From Roseomonas sp. CECT 9278 (GTDB lineage Bacteria; Pseudomonadota; Alphaproteobacteria; Acetobacterales; Acetobacteraceae), in NCBI RefSeq assembly GCF_918698155.1, contig NZ_CAKKLX010000022.1:1-64000 (forward strand): a stretch of 64,000 bases of DNA, written 5' to 3'. Within the stretch, counting starts at the first letter, position 1. Every line of letters starts with the position of its first letter. This document shows positions 44,147 through 53,249 of the stretch, one piece after another. The notes under the pieces were generated by a model. That model was not told the origin of the DNA and did not search any database. It was given only the letters and a program-made list of their open reading frames with translations. Both the position numbers and the translations under genes were made by a program.

Positions 44147-44977
44147 ATGGACCACCTGACCGACCCGTTCTGGCTGGCCGCGCTGGCTGCCGCCATGGCC
44201 GCGACCGGGCTGGTCTCGGGCACGCTGGCGGGGCTGCTGGGCGTCGGCGGGGGCATCGTGATCGTGCCGCTGCTGTTCAACGTGTTTCCGCTGTTCGGCA
44301 TTCCGGAGGCGATCCAGATGAAGGTGGCGGTCGCGACGTCGCTGGCCACCATCATCCCCACCTCGATCCAGTCGGCGCGCAAGCACTACGCGACGGGCAC
44401 CATGGATGTGGCGCTGCTGCGGTCGATCTGGCCGGCCATGCTGGCGGGCGTCGCCTTCGGCACCTTCATTGGCGTGTATGTGAAGGGCGAGGGGCTGACC
44501 GCGGTCTTCGCCATGGTGGCGCTGCTGGTGGCGCTGAACATGGGCTTCACCGGCGTCGACTTCAAAATCGCCGACCGCGTGCCGGATGGCCCGCCGCGCG
44601 CGGCGCTGGGCATCGGCATCGGGTCGATCAGCGCGATGATGGGCATCGGTGGCGGGACGCTGGGCGTGCCGATCCTGTCGATGTTCGGCTACCCGATCCG
44701 CGCGGCGGTCGCGACGGCCGCGGCCTTCGGGCTGATCATCTCGATCCCCGCGACCGTCGGCTTCGTTCTGGGCGGGTGGAATGACGCGCGGGTGCCGCCC
44801 TTCTCGGTCGGCTATGTCAACCTGATCGGCTTCGCGCTGATCGCGCCGAGTTCCATCCTGGCGACACCCTGGGGCGTGAAGCTGGCGCACACCATCCCGC
44901 CGCTGTGGCTGAAGCGGGCCTTCGCGGTGTTTTTGGCGGCAACGAGCCTGCGCATGTTCTGGTCGCTGTTCACCTGA
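44147..44977 (+). CDS. TauE/SafE family membrane permease (copy 2)
   Basis: A 276-residue integral membrane protein with about eight TM segments and two family repeats: [21 protein letters not shown] (about 24-44) and [20 protein letters not shown] (about 163-182). It is only distantly similar to copy 1, so this is not a recent duplication. The family exports sulfite or sulfonated acids. CGGAGG eight bases upstream fixes ATG 44147. It is a single gene, ending in a region with a perfect hairpin before the convergent acyl-CoA ligase gene. Confidence 0.9.
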   Translation: MDHLTDPFWLAALAAAMAATGLVSGTLAGLLGVGGGIVIVPLLFNVFPLFGIPEAIQMKVAVATSLATIIPTSIQSARKHYATGTMDVALLRSIWPAMLAGVAFGTFIGVYVKGEGLTAVFAMVALLVALNMGFTGVDFKIADRVPDGPPRAALGIGIGSISAMMGIGGGTLGVPILSMFGYPIRAAVATAAAFGLIISIPATVGFVLGGWNDARVPPFSVGYVNLIGFALIAPSSILATPWGVKLAHTIPPLWLKRAFAVFLAATSLRMFWSLFT

Positions 44978-45011
44978 CAGGATTCGCGCGACCGGCCCCG
45001 CACGCACATTC

Positions 45012-45034
45012 GGCCCGAGGCTTTGCCTCGGGCC
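45012..45034. terminator. perfect hairpin between convergent genes
   Basis: GGCCCGAGGC (45012-45021), a TTT loop, and GCCTCGGGCC (45025-45034) form a perfect 10-bp stem, 35 nt past the TauE/SafE stop and about 100 nt past the convergent ligase stop. There is no U-tract, so it may act as a bidirectional transcript end or mRNA stabiliser. A GC-rich stretch at 45035-45052 loosely resembles the repeat motif seen at 15426 and 48133. Confidence 0.5.
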
Positions 45035-45136
45035 GCGAGCGCGAAGCGCGACCGCGCGCGACCGACCTTCGGCGCCAATGCGCCCTTGCCGCGCGAAGCC
45101 AAGGCGCGCGGATTCGCGCCGCCCAGCGTCTGAGGG

Positions 45137-46765
45137 TCACACGGATCTTCTATGGTCCTTGAACATCTCCCGCAGCTTCGTCTTCAGGATCTTGCCTGTC
45201 GCGGTGTGCGGGATCTCGTCCACCACCACCAGGTCGTCGGGCAGCCACCATTTCGCGACCTTGTCGGCCAGGAAGTCCCGCATCTGGTCCAGCGATGGCG
45301 AGAGCACGCCCGGCTTCATCACCAGGATCAGCAGCGGGCGCTCGTCCCACTTCGCATCGGCCATCGCCACGACGGCGGCCTCCGCCACGCCGGGATACGC
45401 GACCGCGGCATTCTCCAGCGCGATGGAGGAGATCCATTCGCCGCCGGACTTGATCACATCCTTCGACCGGTCGGTGATCTCCATGTAGCCGTGCTCGTCC
45501 ATGGTCGCGACATCGCCCGTGTCGAAGAAGCCGCTGTCATCGAGGATCTCCTCCTCCTCGCGCCGGAAGTAGCGGCGCGCGATGGCCGGGCCGCGCACCT
45601 TGAGCCGCCCGAACGCCTGGCCGTCCCACCGGACCGGCGCGCCGGTGTCGTCGGTGATCTTCATCTCGACCGTATAGGGCGGCGTGCCCTGCTTGGCCTG
45701 CAGGCGCAGCATGGCGTCGCCCTTCAGGTGCGCGACCTCGGGCTTGACCGCGAACAGCGTGCCGACCGGCGACATCTCCGTCATGCCCCAGGCATGGATC
45801 ACCCGCACGCCGTATTTCTCCTGGTAGGCCTTGGTGATGGCGGGCGGGCAGGCGGAGCCGCCGATCGCCACCCGGTTCATGGAATCGATGCGCGACCCGG
45901 TGCTCTCGAGGTGTTGCAGCAGCATCATCCAGACGGTCGGCACGGCGGCCGAGAAGGTCACGCGCTCGCGCTCGATCAGTTCATGCACGGATGCGCCGTC
46001 CAGCTTGGCGCCCGGCATCACCAGCGCCGCGCCCACCATCGGCGCGCACAAGGCCAGCGACCAGCCATTGGCATGGAACATCGGCACCACCGGCATCACC
46101 CGGTCCGCCGCGCCCAGGCCGAAGGCATCCACCTGGTTGGACACCAGGGCGTGGATCACGTTCGACCGATGCGAATACACCACGCCCTTCGGATCGCCCG
46201 TGGTGCCCGATGTGTAGCAGATGCCCGCCGCGGCATTCTCGTCCACGCGCATCCAGGCGAAGTCGCCATCCACCTCGGCGATCCAGTCCTCATACGCGAT
46301 GGCGCCGGGCAGTGCCGTCGTCGGCATGTTCGCGGCATCGGTCAGGATCACGTACCGCTCGACCGCCGGCATCTTCGCCGCCAGCGCCTCCGCCAGCTTC
46401 ACGAAGGTCAGGTCGAGCATCAGCACGCGCGATCCCGCATGGGTCATGATCCAGGCGATCTGCTCGGGGAACAGGCGTGGGTTGACGGTGTGGTAGACCG
46501 CGCCGGCGCCGGTGATGCCGTACCAGGCCTCGAGGTGCCGCCAGGTGTTCCAGGCCAGCGTCGCCACGCGGTCGCCGGGCCTGATGCCGTCCCGCGCCAG
46601 GCGTTGCGCCACCCGCAGCGCGCGGCCGCGCACCGTCGCGTAGTCGGTCCGGTGGAACGGGCCCTCGACGGACCGCGAGACCACCGCGCGCCTGGGGTGC
46701 TGGATGGCCGCGTGGTCCAGCACCGTGTGCATCAGCAGCGGCCAGTCCTGCATCAAGCCAAGCAT
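45137..46765 (-). CDS. acyl-CoA ligase, DmdB-like / medium-to-long-chain fatty acid CoA ligase
   Basis: A 542-residue AMP-forming acyl-CoA synthetase. The P-loop [12 protein letters not shown] (about 190-201), [10 protein letters not shown] and the A8 region [34 protein letters not shown] are intact, with the catalytic Lys in [11 protein letters not shown]. The N-terminus [20 protein letters not shown] and [15 protein letters not shown] look like the branch containing methylmercaptopropionyl-CoA ligase DmdB, which also activates ordinary short and medium acids. The substrate is therefore ambiguous. GGGGAGG precedes the ATG. It is transcribed divergently from the rhodanese gene; the 296-bp gap holds no visible gene. 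Confidence 0.87.
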   Translation of the reverse strand: MLGLMQDWPLLMHTVLDHAAIQHPRRAVVSRSVEGPFHRTDYATVRGRALRVAQRLARDGIRPGDRVATLAWNTWRHLEAWYGITGAGAVYHTVNPRLFPEQIAWIMTHAGSRVLMLDLTFVKLAEALAAKMPAVERYVILTDAANMPTTALPGAIAYEDWIAEVDGDFAWMRVDENAAAGICYTSGTTGDPKGVVYSHRSNVIHALVSNQVDAFGLGAADRVMPVVPMFHANGWSLALCAPMVGAALVMPGAKLDGASVHELIERERVTFSAAVPTVWMMLLQHLESTGSRIDSMNRVAIGGSACPPAITKAYQEKYGVRVIHAWGMTEMSPVGTLFAVKPEVAHLKGDAMLRLQAKQGTPPYTVEMKITDDTGAPVRWDGQAFGRLKVRGPAIARRYFRREEEEILDDSGFFDTGDVATMDEHGYMEITDRSKDVIKSGGEWISSIALENAAVAYPGVAEAAVVAMADAKWDERPLLILVMKPGVLSPSLDQMRDFLADKVAKWWLPDDLVVVDEIPHTATGKILKTKLREMFKDHRRSV

Positions 46766-47061
46766 GCGTCGCCTCCCCTGCGCGATCCGTCCTGGCCCTG
46801 CGCGGGCGGCGGATCGTCCGATACGGAAAGGCTACACCAATTCCATGCCGCGTCAGCGGGGTGCCGATGGCCCGCCCGGATCGCGGTCGGCTGCGGGCAC
46901 GCGCGACGACGCAGCGGGTGCCGGGAGCCCTGCCGCGCGCCAGGCCGGCCGAACGCGGTGCCGGTGCGGGGCGGCCATGCCGGCGCGGCGGTTGCGGCGC
47001 GTCCCGCGCTGCACCATTTTGCCCATCCGGGCGTCGTGCCCGAAAAGGGAGGCGAGCCGTG

Positions 47062-47475
47062 GTGAGCGTGCCGGATATCACCCCGAAGGCGACGTGGGAG
47101 GCCCTGCGCAACGACCCGCAGGTGGCGCTGGTCGATGTGCGTACCGACGCCGAGTGGAATTTCGTCGGCCTGCCGGACCTCGCCTCGATTGCCAAGCAGA
47201 CCGTGCTGATCCCCTGGCAGATCTATCCTGGCATGCAGGTGAATGGCCATTTCGCCGACCAACTGCACAAGGCCGGGCTGACGCCGCTGCACCGCATCCA
47301 TTTCATCTGCCGGTCCGGCGCACGTTCGCTGGCCGCCGGCCAGGCGGCGCAGGCCGCCGGCTTCCCGCACGCCTTCAACGTGGCCGATGGCTTCGAAGGC
47401 CCGGTCGACGCGCAGGGCCATCGCGGCACCGTGGCCGGCTGGAAGGCCGACGGCCTGCCCTGGCGGCAACGCTGA
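47062..47475 (+). CDS. rhodanese-like sulfurtransferase
   Basis: A 137-residue single-domain rhodanese. The N-terminal ALVDVRTDAEW is the conserved entry, and the active-site loop CRSGARS starts at Cys83, which would carry a persulfide. Single-domain rhodaneses pass sulfane sulfur between thiosulfate, glutathione persulfide and acceptors such as cyanide or proteins. It has no signal peptide, so it is cytosolic. GTG 47062 lies eight bases after GGGAGG; the adjacent GTG at 47059 is also in frame. A DUF3237 gene follows 43 nt later, likely in the same transcript. Confidence 0.88.
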   Translation: MSVPDITPKATWEALRNDPQVALVDVRTDAEWNFVGLPDLASIAKQTVLIPWQIYPGMQVNGHFADQLHKAGLTPLHRIHFICRSGARSLAAGQAAQAAGFPHAFNVADGFEGPVDAQGHRGTVAGWKADGLPWRQR

Positions 47476-47518
47476 AGCGGGGGCATCCTGGCGCGACCGA
47501 CACCTGGGGAAACGCGCC

Positions 47519-47986
47519 ATGACACCGCTGCCGCTGACGTCCGAATTCCTGTTCCGCATGGCGCTGTCCGCCGGCACGCCACAGATGGCCGGCACAGCCC
47601 GCAACGGGGAGCTGCGCGTCATCCCGGTGACCGGCGGCAGGCTGGAAGGGCCGCGCTTCAACGGCGAGGTGCTGCCGGGCACCGCCGCCGACTGGCTGCG
47701 CGTCGATCCCGACGGGACCGCGCACATGGATGTGCGCCTGACACTCAAGGCGTCGTCGGGCGGCATCGTCTACATGCACTACACCGGCATCCGCACCGGT
47801 GCGCCGGAGGTGCTGGCACGGCTGAACGGCGGGCAGCCGGTGGACCCCGCCGACTACTACTTCCGCGTCGCCATCCGCTTCGAGACCGGCGCGACCGACC
47901 TCGCGTGGATGAACAAGGTCATCGCCGTGGGCATGGGGCAGCGGCCGCCGAGCGGGCCGACCTATGATGTCTATGCCATCAACTGA
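47519..47986 (+). CDS. DUF3237 family protein
   Basis: A 155-residue protein of the DUF3237 beta-barrel family, with the conserved pattern GGRLEGPRFNGEVLPGTAADWLRV, the strand MDVRLTLKASSGGIVYMHYTGI, and YYFRVAIRFETGA near the C-terminus. No function is proven; members are often found with aromatic or fatty-acid catabolism. There is no signal peptide. GGGGAAA before ATG 47519 is a fair ribosome site. It is probably co-transcribed with the rhodanese gene. Confidence 0.85.
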   Translation: MTPLPLTSEFLFRMALSAGTPQMAGTARNGELRVIPVTGGRLEGPRFNGEVLPGTAADWLRVDPDGTAHMDVRLTLKASSGGIVYMHYTGIRTGAPEVLARLNGGQPVDPADYYFRVAIRFETGATDLAWMNKVIAVGMGQRPPSGPTYDVYAIN

Positions 47987-48024
47987 GGTGACGGAGGGGC
48001 GCTGCCCCTGCGGACCACCCCGCC

Positions 48025-48042
48025 AGGGGGCTGCGGCCCCCT
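48025..48042 (+). terminator. hairpin after the DUF3237 gene
   Basis: AGGGGG (48025-48030), a 6-nt loop and CCCCCT (48037-48042) lie 39 nt past the stop. A smaller dyad of AGGGGC/GCCCCT type precedes it. The missing U-tract keeps confidence moderate. Confidence 0.45.
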
Positions 48043-48118
48043 CGACCGCGGAGACTTGGAGCAGATCGCGTTCAGATGGAATCATCTGAAGGCGTGAAGA
48101 TGCTCTGAAAACAACAGT

Positions 48119-48163
48119 CTAGAGCCTGCGACGTGAGCGCGAGGCGAACGCAGCAGGCTCTAG
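48119..48163. repeat. palindromic intergenic element, copy 2
   Basis: Perfect 11-bp arms CTAGAGCCTGC (48119-48129) and GCAGGCTCTAG (48153-48163) enclose 23 nt containing GTGAGCGCGAGGCGAACG (48133-48150). The right arm overlaps the stop codon of the minus-strand Bug receptor gene, so the element may double as its transcript end. It shares the core motif with 15426-15442. Confidence 0.6.
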
Positions 48164-49116
48164 CGCGGCACGTTCAGGCGCTGCAGGATCGGGCGCCACT
48201 GGTCGTCGGAACGCTTCAGGAAATTCGCGAAATCCTCGGGGCTGCCGCCAGCCAGGAACTGCCCGTCGGTGGTCAGGCGATCGCGAACGCGGGCATCCTG
48301 CAAGGCCTCGTTCGCGGCGGCATTCAGGCGCTGCACCAGCTCCGCCGGGGTGCGCGCCGGGGCCAGCATGCCGAACCACGACAACACCTCCAGCCCCGGT
48401 GCGAACTGGCCGATCAACGGCACCTCGGGCGTGGATTCCACGCGGCGCGCACTGGTCCAGGCGATCAGCCGCCCCTGCCGGTTGCGGTGCACCGGCTGCG
48501 CGGTGCCGCCGGCGACGATCAGCATGTCCAGGTCCCCCGCCAGGAACGCCGCCAGCTGCGCTGAATCCCCGCGGTAGGTGACGTCCTGCATGGTGATGCC
48601 CAGGCGCTCCATCACCATCAGCATGGCCACGTTGGTCAGCGTGGTCGGACCATTGGTGCCATAGGTCATCACCCCGGGTCGCGCCTTCGCCGCCGCCACC
48701 CAGGCCGGCACATCGACCGGACCACCCTCCAGTTTCGTGATGATGCCGAAGGGGAAAGTCGTCGCCAGCATGACCGGCGCGAAGTCATCCACCTTGTAGG
48801 GCAGGTTCGGCACGATCACCGGGTTGATGGTCAGCGTGGTGCCGGCCGCCATCAGCAGGGTCTGCCCATCGGGCCGGGCGCGCGCCACGAACTCCGCGCC
48901 GATCACGGTATTCGCCCCGGGCCGGTTCTCCACCTGGACAGTCTGGCCCAGCAGCGCCGTCATGCGCTCGGCCAGCAGGCGCGTGACGATGTCGGTGCTG
49001 CCGCCGGGCGCGAAGGGCACCACCACCGTGACCGGCCGCGCGGCCTGCGCCAGGGCGGGTGCGGGAAGCAGGGCCAGCGCGCCCAGCAGCGGGCGGCGGG
49101 AAATGCGGAATGGCAT
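48160..49116 (-). CDS. Bug-family tripartite tricarboxylate transporter receptor (TctC-like)
   Basis: A 318-residue periplasmic binding protein with a signal peptide carrying an RR pair (SRRPLLGALALL). The family segments VTVVVPFAPGGSTDIVTRLLAE, ENRPGANTVIGAEFV and VTYRGDSAQLAAFLAGD are present. There are no tctA/tctB genes nearby; it is the second orphan Bug receptor of this window and is not closely similar to the first. Its stop codon lies inside a long inverted repeat. The ligand is probably a carboxylate or amide; this is not resolved. Confidence 0.9.
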   Translation of the reverse strand: MPFRISRRPLLGALALLPAPALAQAARPVTVVVPFAPGGSTDIVTRLLAERMTALLGQTVQVENRPGANTVIGAEFVARARPDGQTLLMAAGTTLTINPVIVPNLPYKVDDFAPVMLATTFPFGIITKLEGGPVDVPAWVAAAKARPGVMTYGTNGPTTLTNVAMLMVMERLGITMQDVTYRGDSAQLAAFLAGDLDMLIVAGGTAQPVHRNRQGRLIAWTSARRVESTPEVPLIGQFAPGLEVLSWFGMLAPARTPAELVQRLNAAANEALQDARVRDRLTTDGQFLAGGSPEDFANFLKRSDDQWRPILQRLNVPR

Positions 49117-49182
49117 GGTGGCGTGGTCCTCGGCGCTTTATCCGTCGCGCTCTGTGGCGCGGTCCGGCGCAGTATCGCCCGG

Positions 49183-49857
49183 TCAGCGCCGCCCGGCCAG
49201 TTGCCGGTTCTCGAGCCGGCTCAGCACCCGCACCAGCGGCCACAGCAGGATGAAATACACCACCGCCGCCACCATGATGGGCGTCGCGTTATAGGTGACG
49301 GACTGCGCCTGGCGCGCCTGGAACAGGAGTTCCGGCAACGCCACCACGGATGCGATGGAGGTCAGCTTCACCACCTCCAGCGTGTTCGAGATCAGGTCCG
49401 GCAGCACGTTGCGCACCGCCTGCGGCAGCACGACGAAGCGCATGGTCTGCCCGCGCGTGAGGCCGGTCGATCGCGCCGCTTCGATCTGCCCGCGCGGGAT
49501 GCTTTCGATCCCCGCGCGCAGGATCTCGCCGTAATAGGCGCCGGTGTTGAGGAAGAACCCGATCGCCACCGCCCCCCAGGCGCCGACATCCAGCCCCATG
49601 AAGGGCAGCCCGGCGAAGATGAAGATCAGCAGCACCAGCGGCGGCAGGGCGCGGAAGGTGTCGACCCAGGCGCGCAGCGGCCACTTCACCCAAGGGCTGT
49701 GCACGGTGGACAGCACCGCGATCAGCACGCCGCCCAGGATGCCGAGCGGCACCACCAGCGCCGACAGCAGCAGCGTGGCCTGCAGCCCCTGCCACAGGAT
49801 CGGCCAGGCGTCCTGGACGATCTGCCAGTTCAGGAAGGTGTCGAGGAAGATGTCCAC
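49183..49857 (-). CDS. polar amino-acid ABC transporter permease (HisM/GlnP-like)
   Basis: A 224-residue inner-membrane permease with about five TM segments. The N-terminal LWQGLQATLLLSALVVPLGILGG and the EAA coupling loop EAARSTGLTRGQTMRFVVLPQAVRNVLP mark the His/Glu/Gln/Arg importer family. It follows the paired permease gene by 63 nt on the same strand. With the ATPase and binding protein genes further upstream it completes an importer for a polar amino acid or opine-like solute. Confidence 0.92.
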   Translation of the reverse strand: MDIFLDTFLNWQIVQDAWPILWQGLQATLLLSALVVPLGILGGVLIAVLSTVHSPWVKWPLRAWVDTFRALPPLVLLIFIFAGLPFMGLDVGAWGAVAIGFFLNTGAYYGEILRAGIESIPRGQIEAARSTGLTRGQTMRFVVLPQAVRNVLPDLISNTLEVVKLTSIASVVALPELLFQARQAQSVTYNATPIMVAAVVYFILLWPLVRVLSRLENRQLAGRR

Positions 49858-49920
49858 GGTGCTACCGCCGCGCCAAGCGGCTGGCGCGCTGCGCCGTCGT
49901 GGCCCGCGTCCGCATGCCCG

Positions 49921-50601
49921 TCATCGCTTCCACGCGAAGCGCGTCTCGATCCAGCGCCCCAGCACCACCACCGGGAAGAACAGCACCAGGTAGGCGATCG
50001 CGCCGAGTGTCAGCGGCGAAGGATTGAACGAGAACGACACCCCCGCATTCGCCGCGCCCAATATGTCCGGCACCGCCACCACCGACGCCAGCGCCGTGCC
50101 CTTGGTGATGGCGATGGTGCGGTTGGTCAGCGGCGGGATGGTGATGCGCAGCGCCTGCGGCAGCACGACGTAGGACAGCGTCTGCACGAAGCCGAGCCCG
50201 GTCGATCGCGCCGCCTCCCACTGCCCCTTCGGCACGGAGGTGATGCCGGCCCAGAAGATCTCCTCCGAGAACGCCATCAGCACCAGCGTCAGCGCCAGCC
50301 AGGACGCCACGAAGCCCGACAACTCCAGCCCCGCATTGGGCAGCCCGAAATACAGCAACACGATGATGACCAGCGGTGGCAGGGCGCGGAACAGGTCCAC
50401 CACGAAGATGATCAGCCAGTTCAGCGGCCGGATGCCGAAAGCGCGGACCAGCGCCAGCGCCAGGCCCGCCGCCAGCCCCGCGGCAATGATGCACAGCGCC
50501 AGCACCACGGTCAGCCAGAAGCCGTCGATGATCTTGGGCAGGTATTCCGCCATGACGCGGGCGTTGAAGAAACTGTCGGTGAAGCGTTCCCAGCCGGTCA
50601 T
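49921..50601 (-). CDS. polar amino-acid ABC transporter permease (second subunit)
   Basis: A 226-residue permease of the same family. The IIDGFWLTVVLALCIIAAG start and the EAA loop EAARSTGLGFVQTLSYVVLPQALRITIPP are visible. It is the heterodimer partner of the downstream permease. ATG 50601 is preferred over an in-frame TTG nine bases earlier. The gene is separated from its ATPase and binding-protein genes by a MORN-like gene on the opposite strand, so the minus-strand transport genes cannot all be translated from one uninterrupted tight operon. Confidence 0.9.
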   Translation of the reverse strand: MTGWERFTDSFFNARVMAEYLPKIIDGFWLTVVLALCIIAAGLAAGLALALVRAFGIRPLNWLIIFVVDLFRALPPLVIIVLLYFGLPNAGLELSGFVASWLALTLVLMAFSEEIFWAGITSVPKGQWEAARSTGLGFVQTLSYVVLPQALRITIPPLTNRTIAITKGTALASVVAVPDILGAANAGVSFSFNPSPLTLGAIAYLVLFFPVVVLGRWIETRFAWKR

Positions 50602-50666
50602 GGCGTGCAAAGCCCGCCCCGGCCTGCGCTAGGATGCGCGCCAGTGCCGAAGAAGGACCGCGCCGA

Positions 50667-51251
50667 ATGACCCTGCCGAAGACCGCCGCGCTGGCCGTGC
50701 TTGCCATGCTCTGCACCGCCGCGGGGCCACCGCCCGAGGACCAGCGCATGGTGCCCGGCGGCCGTGGCGGCTTCGTCAGCGACGGCGCGGATGGCTGCTG
50801 GCTGTGGGCGAGCGGCATCCGCGCCAGCGCGCAGAACCTCACCGCCTCCTGGAGCGGCCCCTGCCCGGAAGGCCCGGCCGAGGGCGAGGGCCGCGCCGAG
50901 GTCCGCTGGCAGGAGGATGGCGCCGAGCGCGCCATGATCTACGAAGGCGCGCTGCGCCGCGGCAAGAACGAAGGCCGCGGCATCCTCACCCTGCTGAGCG
51001 GCAAGGAGATCCGCGTCCGGCAGGAGGGCACCTTCCGCGACGACTACTTCGTCTCGGGACGCGTCGAATTCCCCTCCGCCAACATCGTGTACGAGGGCGG
51101 CTGGAGCCGCACGCACCCGAATGGCCGCGGCCGCCTGGTCATCCGCGGCCGCGTCTTCGAGGGCGACTGGACGAATGGCTGCCTGCGCACGCCGCAGGGC
51201 TGGTTCGCCTTCACCCGCCCGGCGCAGGAATGCGAGGGGCGCGATACCTGA
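50667..51251 (+). CDS. secreted MORN-repeat-like protein
   Basis: A 194-residue protein with a Sec signal (about 1-20). The rest has MORN-like repeats: YEGALRRGKNEGRGILTLLSG, GTFRDDYFVSGRVEF, YEGGWSRTHPNGRGRLVI and FEGDWTNG, the Y-x-G-x-W/x-x-G-x-G-x-G spacing being clear. Such repeats form beta-hairpin rods that contact membranes or partners. Cys residues near both ends may pair. AAGGA lies upstream of ATG 50667. It sits on the plus strand between the ATPase and permease genes of a minus-strand importer. Function unknown. Confidence 0.78.
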   Translation: MTLPKTAALAVLAMLCTAAGPPPEDQRMVPGGRGGFVSDGADGCWLWASGIRASAQNLTASWSGPCPEGPAEGEGRAEVRWQEDGAERAMIYEGALRRGKNEGRGILTLLSGKEIRVRQEGTFRDDYFVSGRVEFPSANIVYEGGWSRTHPNGRGRLVIRGRVFEGDWTNGCLRTPQGWFAFTRPAQECEGRDT

Positions 51252-51310
51252 CGCCGCCGCGCCCGCGCAGGCCCGGCGCCCGCATGCCGTCATGACGGGG
51301 CGGTGCGGCA

Positions 51311-52054
51311 TCAATGCCGCTCGATCTGGCGGATGAAGCCGCGGGTGCGCTCGTGCTGCGGATTCGCGAAGATCTCATCCGGCGCGCCGGTCTCGACGAT
51401 GGCGCCATCCGCCATGAACACCACGCGGTCGGCGGCCGCCTTGGCGAATCCCATCTCGTGGCTGACCACCACCATGGTCATGCCGTCCTCGCGCAATTCG
51501 CGCATCACCGCCAGCACGCCGCCGACCAGTTCGGGATCCAGCGCGCTGGTCGGTTCGTCGAACAGCATCACGCGCGGTTCCAGCGCGATGGCGCGCGCGA
51601 TCGCGACGCGCTGCTGCTGGCCGCCCGAAAGCTGCAACGGGTAATGGTCGGCGCGATCGCCCAGATGCACCCGATCCAGCGCGGCCGCCGCCTTCGCCTC
51701 GGCCTCCGCGCGGCCGAGCCCCTGCACCTTGCGCAGCGCCAGCGCGACATTCCCCAGCGCCGTCATGTGCGGATAGAGGTTGAAGGACTGGAACACCATC
51801 CCGATGCGCTGCCGCGCCTTGTTGATGTCGGTGCGCGCATCGAGCATGTCGATGCCGTCCACCGTCACCGAGCCGGATGACGGATCCTCCAGCCGGTTCA
51901 GGCAGCGCAGCAGCGTCGATTTCCCCGAACCGGACGGGCCGATCAGGAAGACCAGTTCCTTCTCGGCCACCACCAGGTCCACGCCCTTCAGCACATGGAG
52001 GTGGCCGAAATGCTTGTGGATCGCGCGCGCCTCGACGATCGGGGCGCTTTGCAT
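51311..52054 (-). CDS. polar amino-acid ABC transporter ATP-binding protein (GlnQ/HisP-like)
   Basis: A 247-residue ATPase. Walker [11 protein letters not shown]-loop [11 protein letters not shown], signature [15 protein letters not shown], Walker [15 protein letters not shown] and the switch His in [10 protein letters not shown] are all intact, matching the amino-acid importer class. The ATG overlaps the stop of the binding-protein gene by one base, so the two are co-translated. The partner permeases are encoded beyond the opposing MORN-like gene, about 0.7 kb further downstream. Confidence 0.94.
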   Translation of the reverse strand: MQSAPIVEARAIHKHFGHLHVLKGVDLVVAEKELVFLIGPSGSGKSTLLRCLNRLEDPSSGSVTVDGIDMLDARTDINKARQRIGMVFQSFNLYPHMTALGNVALALRKVQGLGRAEAEAKAAAALDRVHLGDRADHYPLQLSGGQQQRVAIARAIALEPRVMLFDEPTSALDPELVGGVLAVMRELREDGMTMVVVSHEMGFAKAAADRVVFMADGAIVETGAPDEIFANPQHERTRGFIRQIERH

Positions 52055-52893
52055 CAGCCGCAGGTCGGGTTCTGCGGGGTCGGGTCGAAGCCCGGCATGT
52101 CGGGCGGGCCATAGCCGGGGAACTCGATGCGCTCCGCCTGGTCGGGGCCGGGGGCATTGCCGAACCAGCGCTCGGACAGCCGCGCCACGGTGCCGTCGCG
52201 CTTCATGCAGGTCAGGATGTCCTCGACCTGGTTGCGCATCGCGCCGCTGTCACGGCGGAACGGCGTGCCCCAATGCAGCCGCGAGCCCGGCAGCACGAAA
52301 TCCGCCACATATTGCGGCGTGCGCGAGGCCGAGTAGCGGACCACCGTGTTCCCCGACAGGTTCGCATAGGCGCGCCCCTGGATCACCGCCTGCGCCGCAT
52401 CCGCCTGGCTGTCGAAAGCGAGCAGCGTCAGGTTGAGCCGTTCGCGGTTGTTGTTGACCCACTGCTCATAGGGCGTGCCCTTGTTCACGCTGATCGTCTT
52501 GCCGCGCAGGTCTTCTTCCGAGCGGATCGGCGGCGTGCCGCGGCGGATGCCGAATTGCAGCTCGGTCCAGATGTAGCCCTCGGTGAACAGCAGCGCCTCG
52601 GCGCGTTCGCGCGTGACGGTGGTGGGCGCGCACAGGAAGTCGTACCGCCCGGCATTCAGCGCGGGGATCAGGCCGGAGAAGGCGGCGCTGTCGATCACGA
52701 TCTCACGCCCCATGCGCCGCGCCACTTCGCGGAACAGGTCGATCTGGAAGCCCTGCACGCCGCCCTGCAGCGACGGGAAGGCATGCGGGGCGAAGGTGCC
52801 GTCCACCGCGCAGCGCAGCGGCGGCTGCCCCTGCGCGAGGGCGGGGCCTGCCACGGCGGCCGAAAGGAAGGCGGCGGCGATCAGCCTGCGCAT
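52054..52893 (-). CDS. polar amino-acid ABC transporter substrate-binding protein
   Basis: A 279-residue periplasmic binding protein of family 3, with a Sec signal ([21 protein letters not shown]). The family segments [28 protein letters not shown], the LTEGY-type stretch [12 protein letters not shown] and [16 protein letters not shown] are visible. The C-terminal part has two Cys (ILTCMK and the final TCG), possibly a disulfide. AGGAGG seven bases before ATG 52893 fixes the start. It is the first gene of the importer. The substrate is not inferable beyond a polar amino-acid-like molecule. Confidence 0.9.
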   Translation of the reverse strand: MRRLIAAAFLSAAVAGPALAQGQPPLRCAVDGTFAPHAFPSLQGGVQGFQIDLFREVARRMGREIVIDSAAFSGLIPALNAGRYDFLCAPTTVTRERAEALLFTEGYIWTELQFGIRRGTPPIRSEEDLRGKTISVNKGTPYEQWVNNNRERLNLTLLAFDSQADAAQAVIQGRAYANLSGNTVVRYSASRTPQYVADFVLPGSRLHWGTPFRRDSGAMRNQVEDILTCMKRDGTVARLSERWFGNAPGPDQAERIEFPGYGPPDMPGFDPTPQNPTCG

Positions 52894-53042
52894 GGGGGAA
52901 ACCTCCTGTTCACGTTGTGCCCTGCAACATTTCCAGATGGCTGCCCTGCTGTCCATGCAGGGACCGCCACAAACTTGCCTTGCGAGCGTCCCGGTGGTGC
53001 CCCCGCGGGGGTGTTCAACCAGGAATGAACCGAGGTGCCGCC

Positions 53043-53249
53043 ATGCCAGTCATTCCCATCGCCCTGATCACCACCGGCCTGCTCGGCAACCTGCTGCTGG
53101 TCCTGCTGCTGATCGGCGACGCCACCGCGCCCGGACGGGTGCCGCTGGTGGTCGCCGCAGTGCTGGCGATCGGCGGCGGGGCGCTCATGCTGGGCGGCCT
53201 GCGGCTGCTCGAGCCGCGCCGGCCCGGACGGCTCGATCACACCTCGTGA
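53043..53249 (+). CDS. small two-TM membrane protein
   Basis: A 68-residue hydrophobic protein with two predicted TM helices (about 3-23 and 33-52) joined by a short polar turn (GDATAPGR), and a basic C-terminal tail (EPRRPGRLDHTS). No family recognised. GAGGTG five bases before the ATG supports translation. Its last 13 nt overlap the end of the convergent Nudix gene, so mutual interference of transcripts is possible. Confidence 0.65.
   Translation: MPVIPIALITTGLLGNLLLVLLLIGDATAPGRVPLVVAAVLAIGGGALMLGGLRLLEPRRPGRLDHTS

Noticed and set aside
45152-47065. A 637-residue plus-strand frame
   Set aside because: Antisense to the acyl-CoA ligase, whose AMP-binding motifs on the minus strand are complete.
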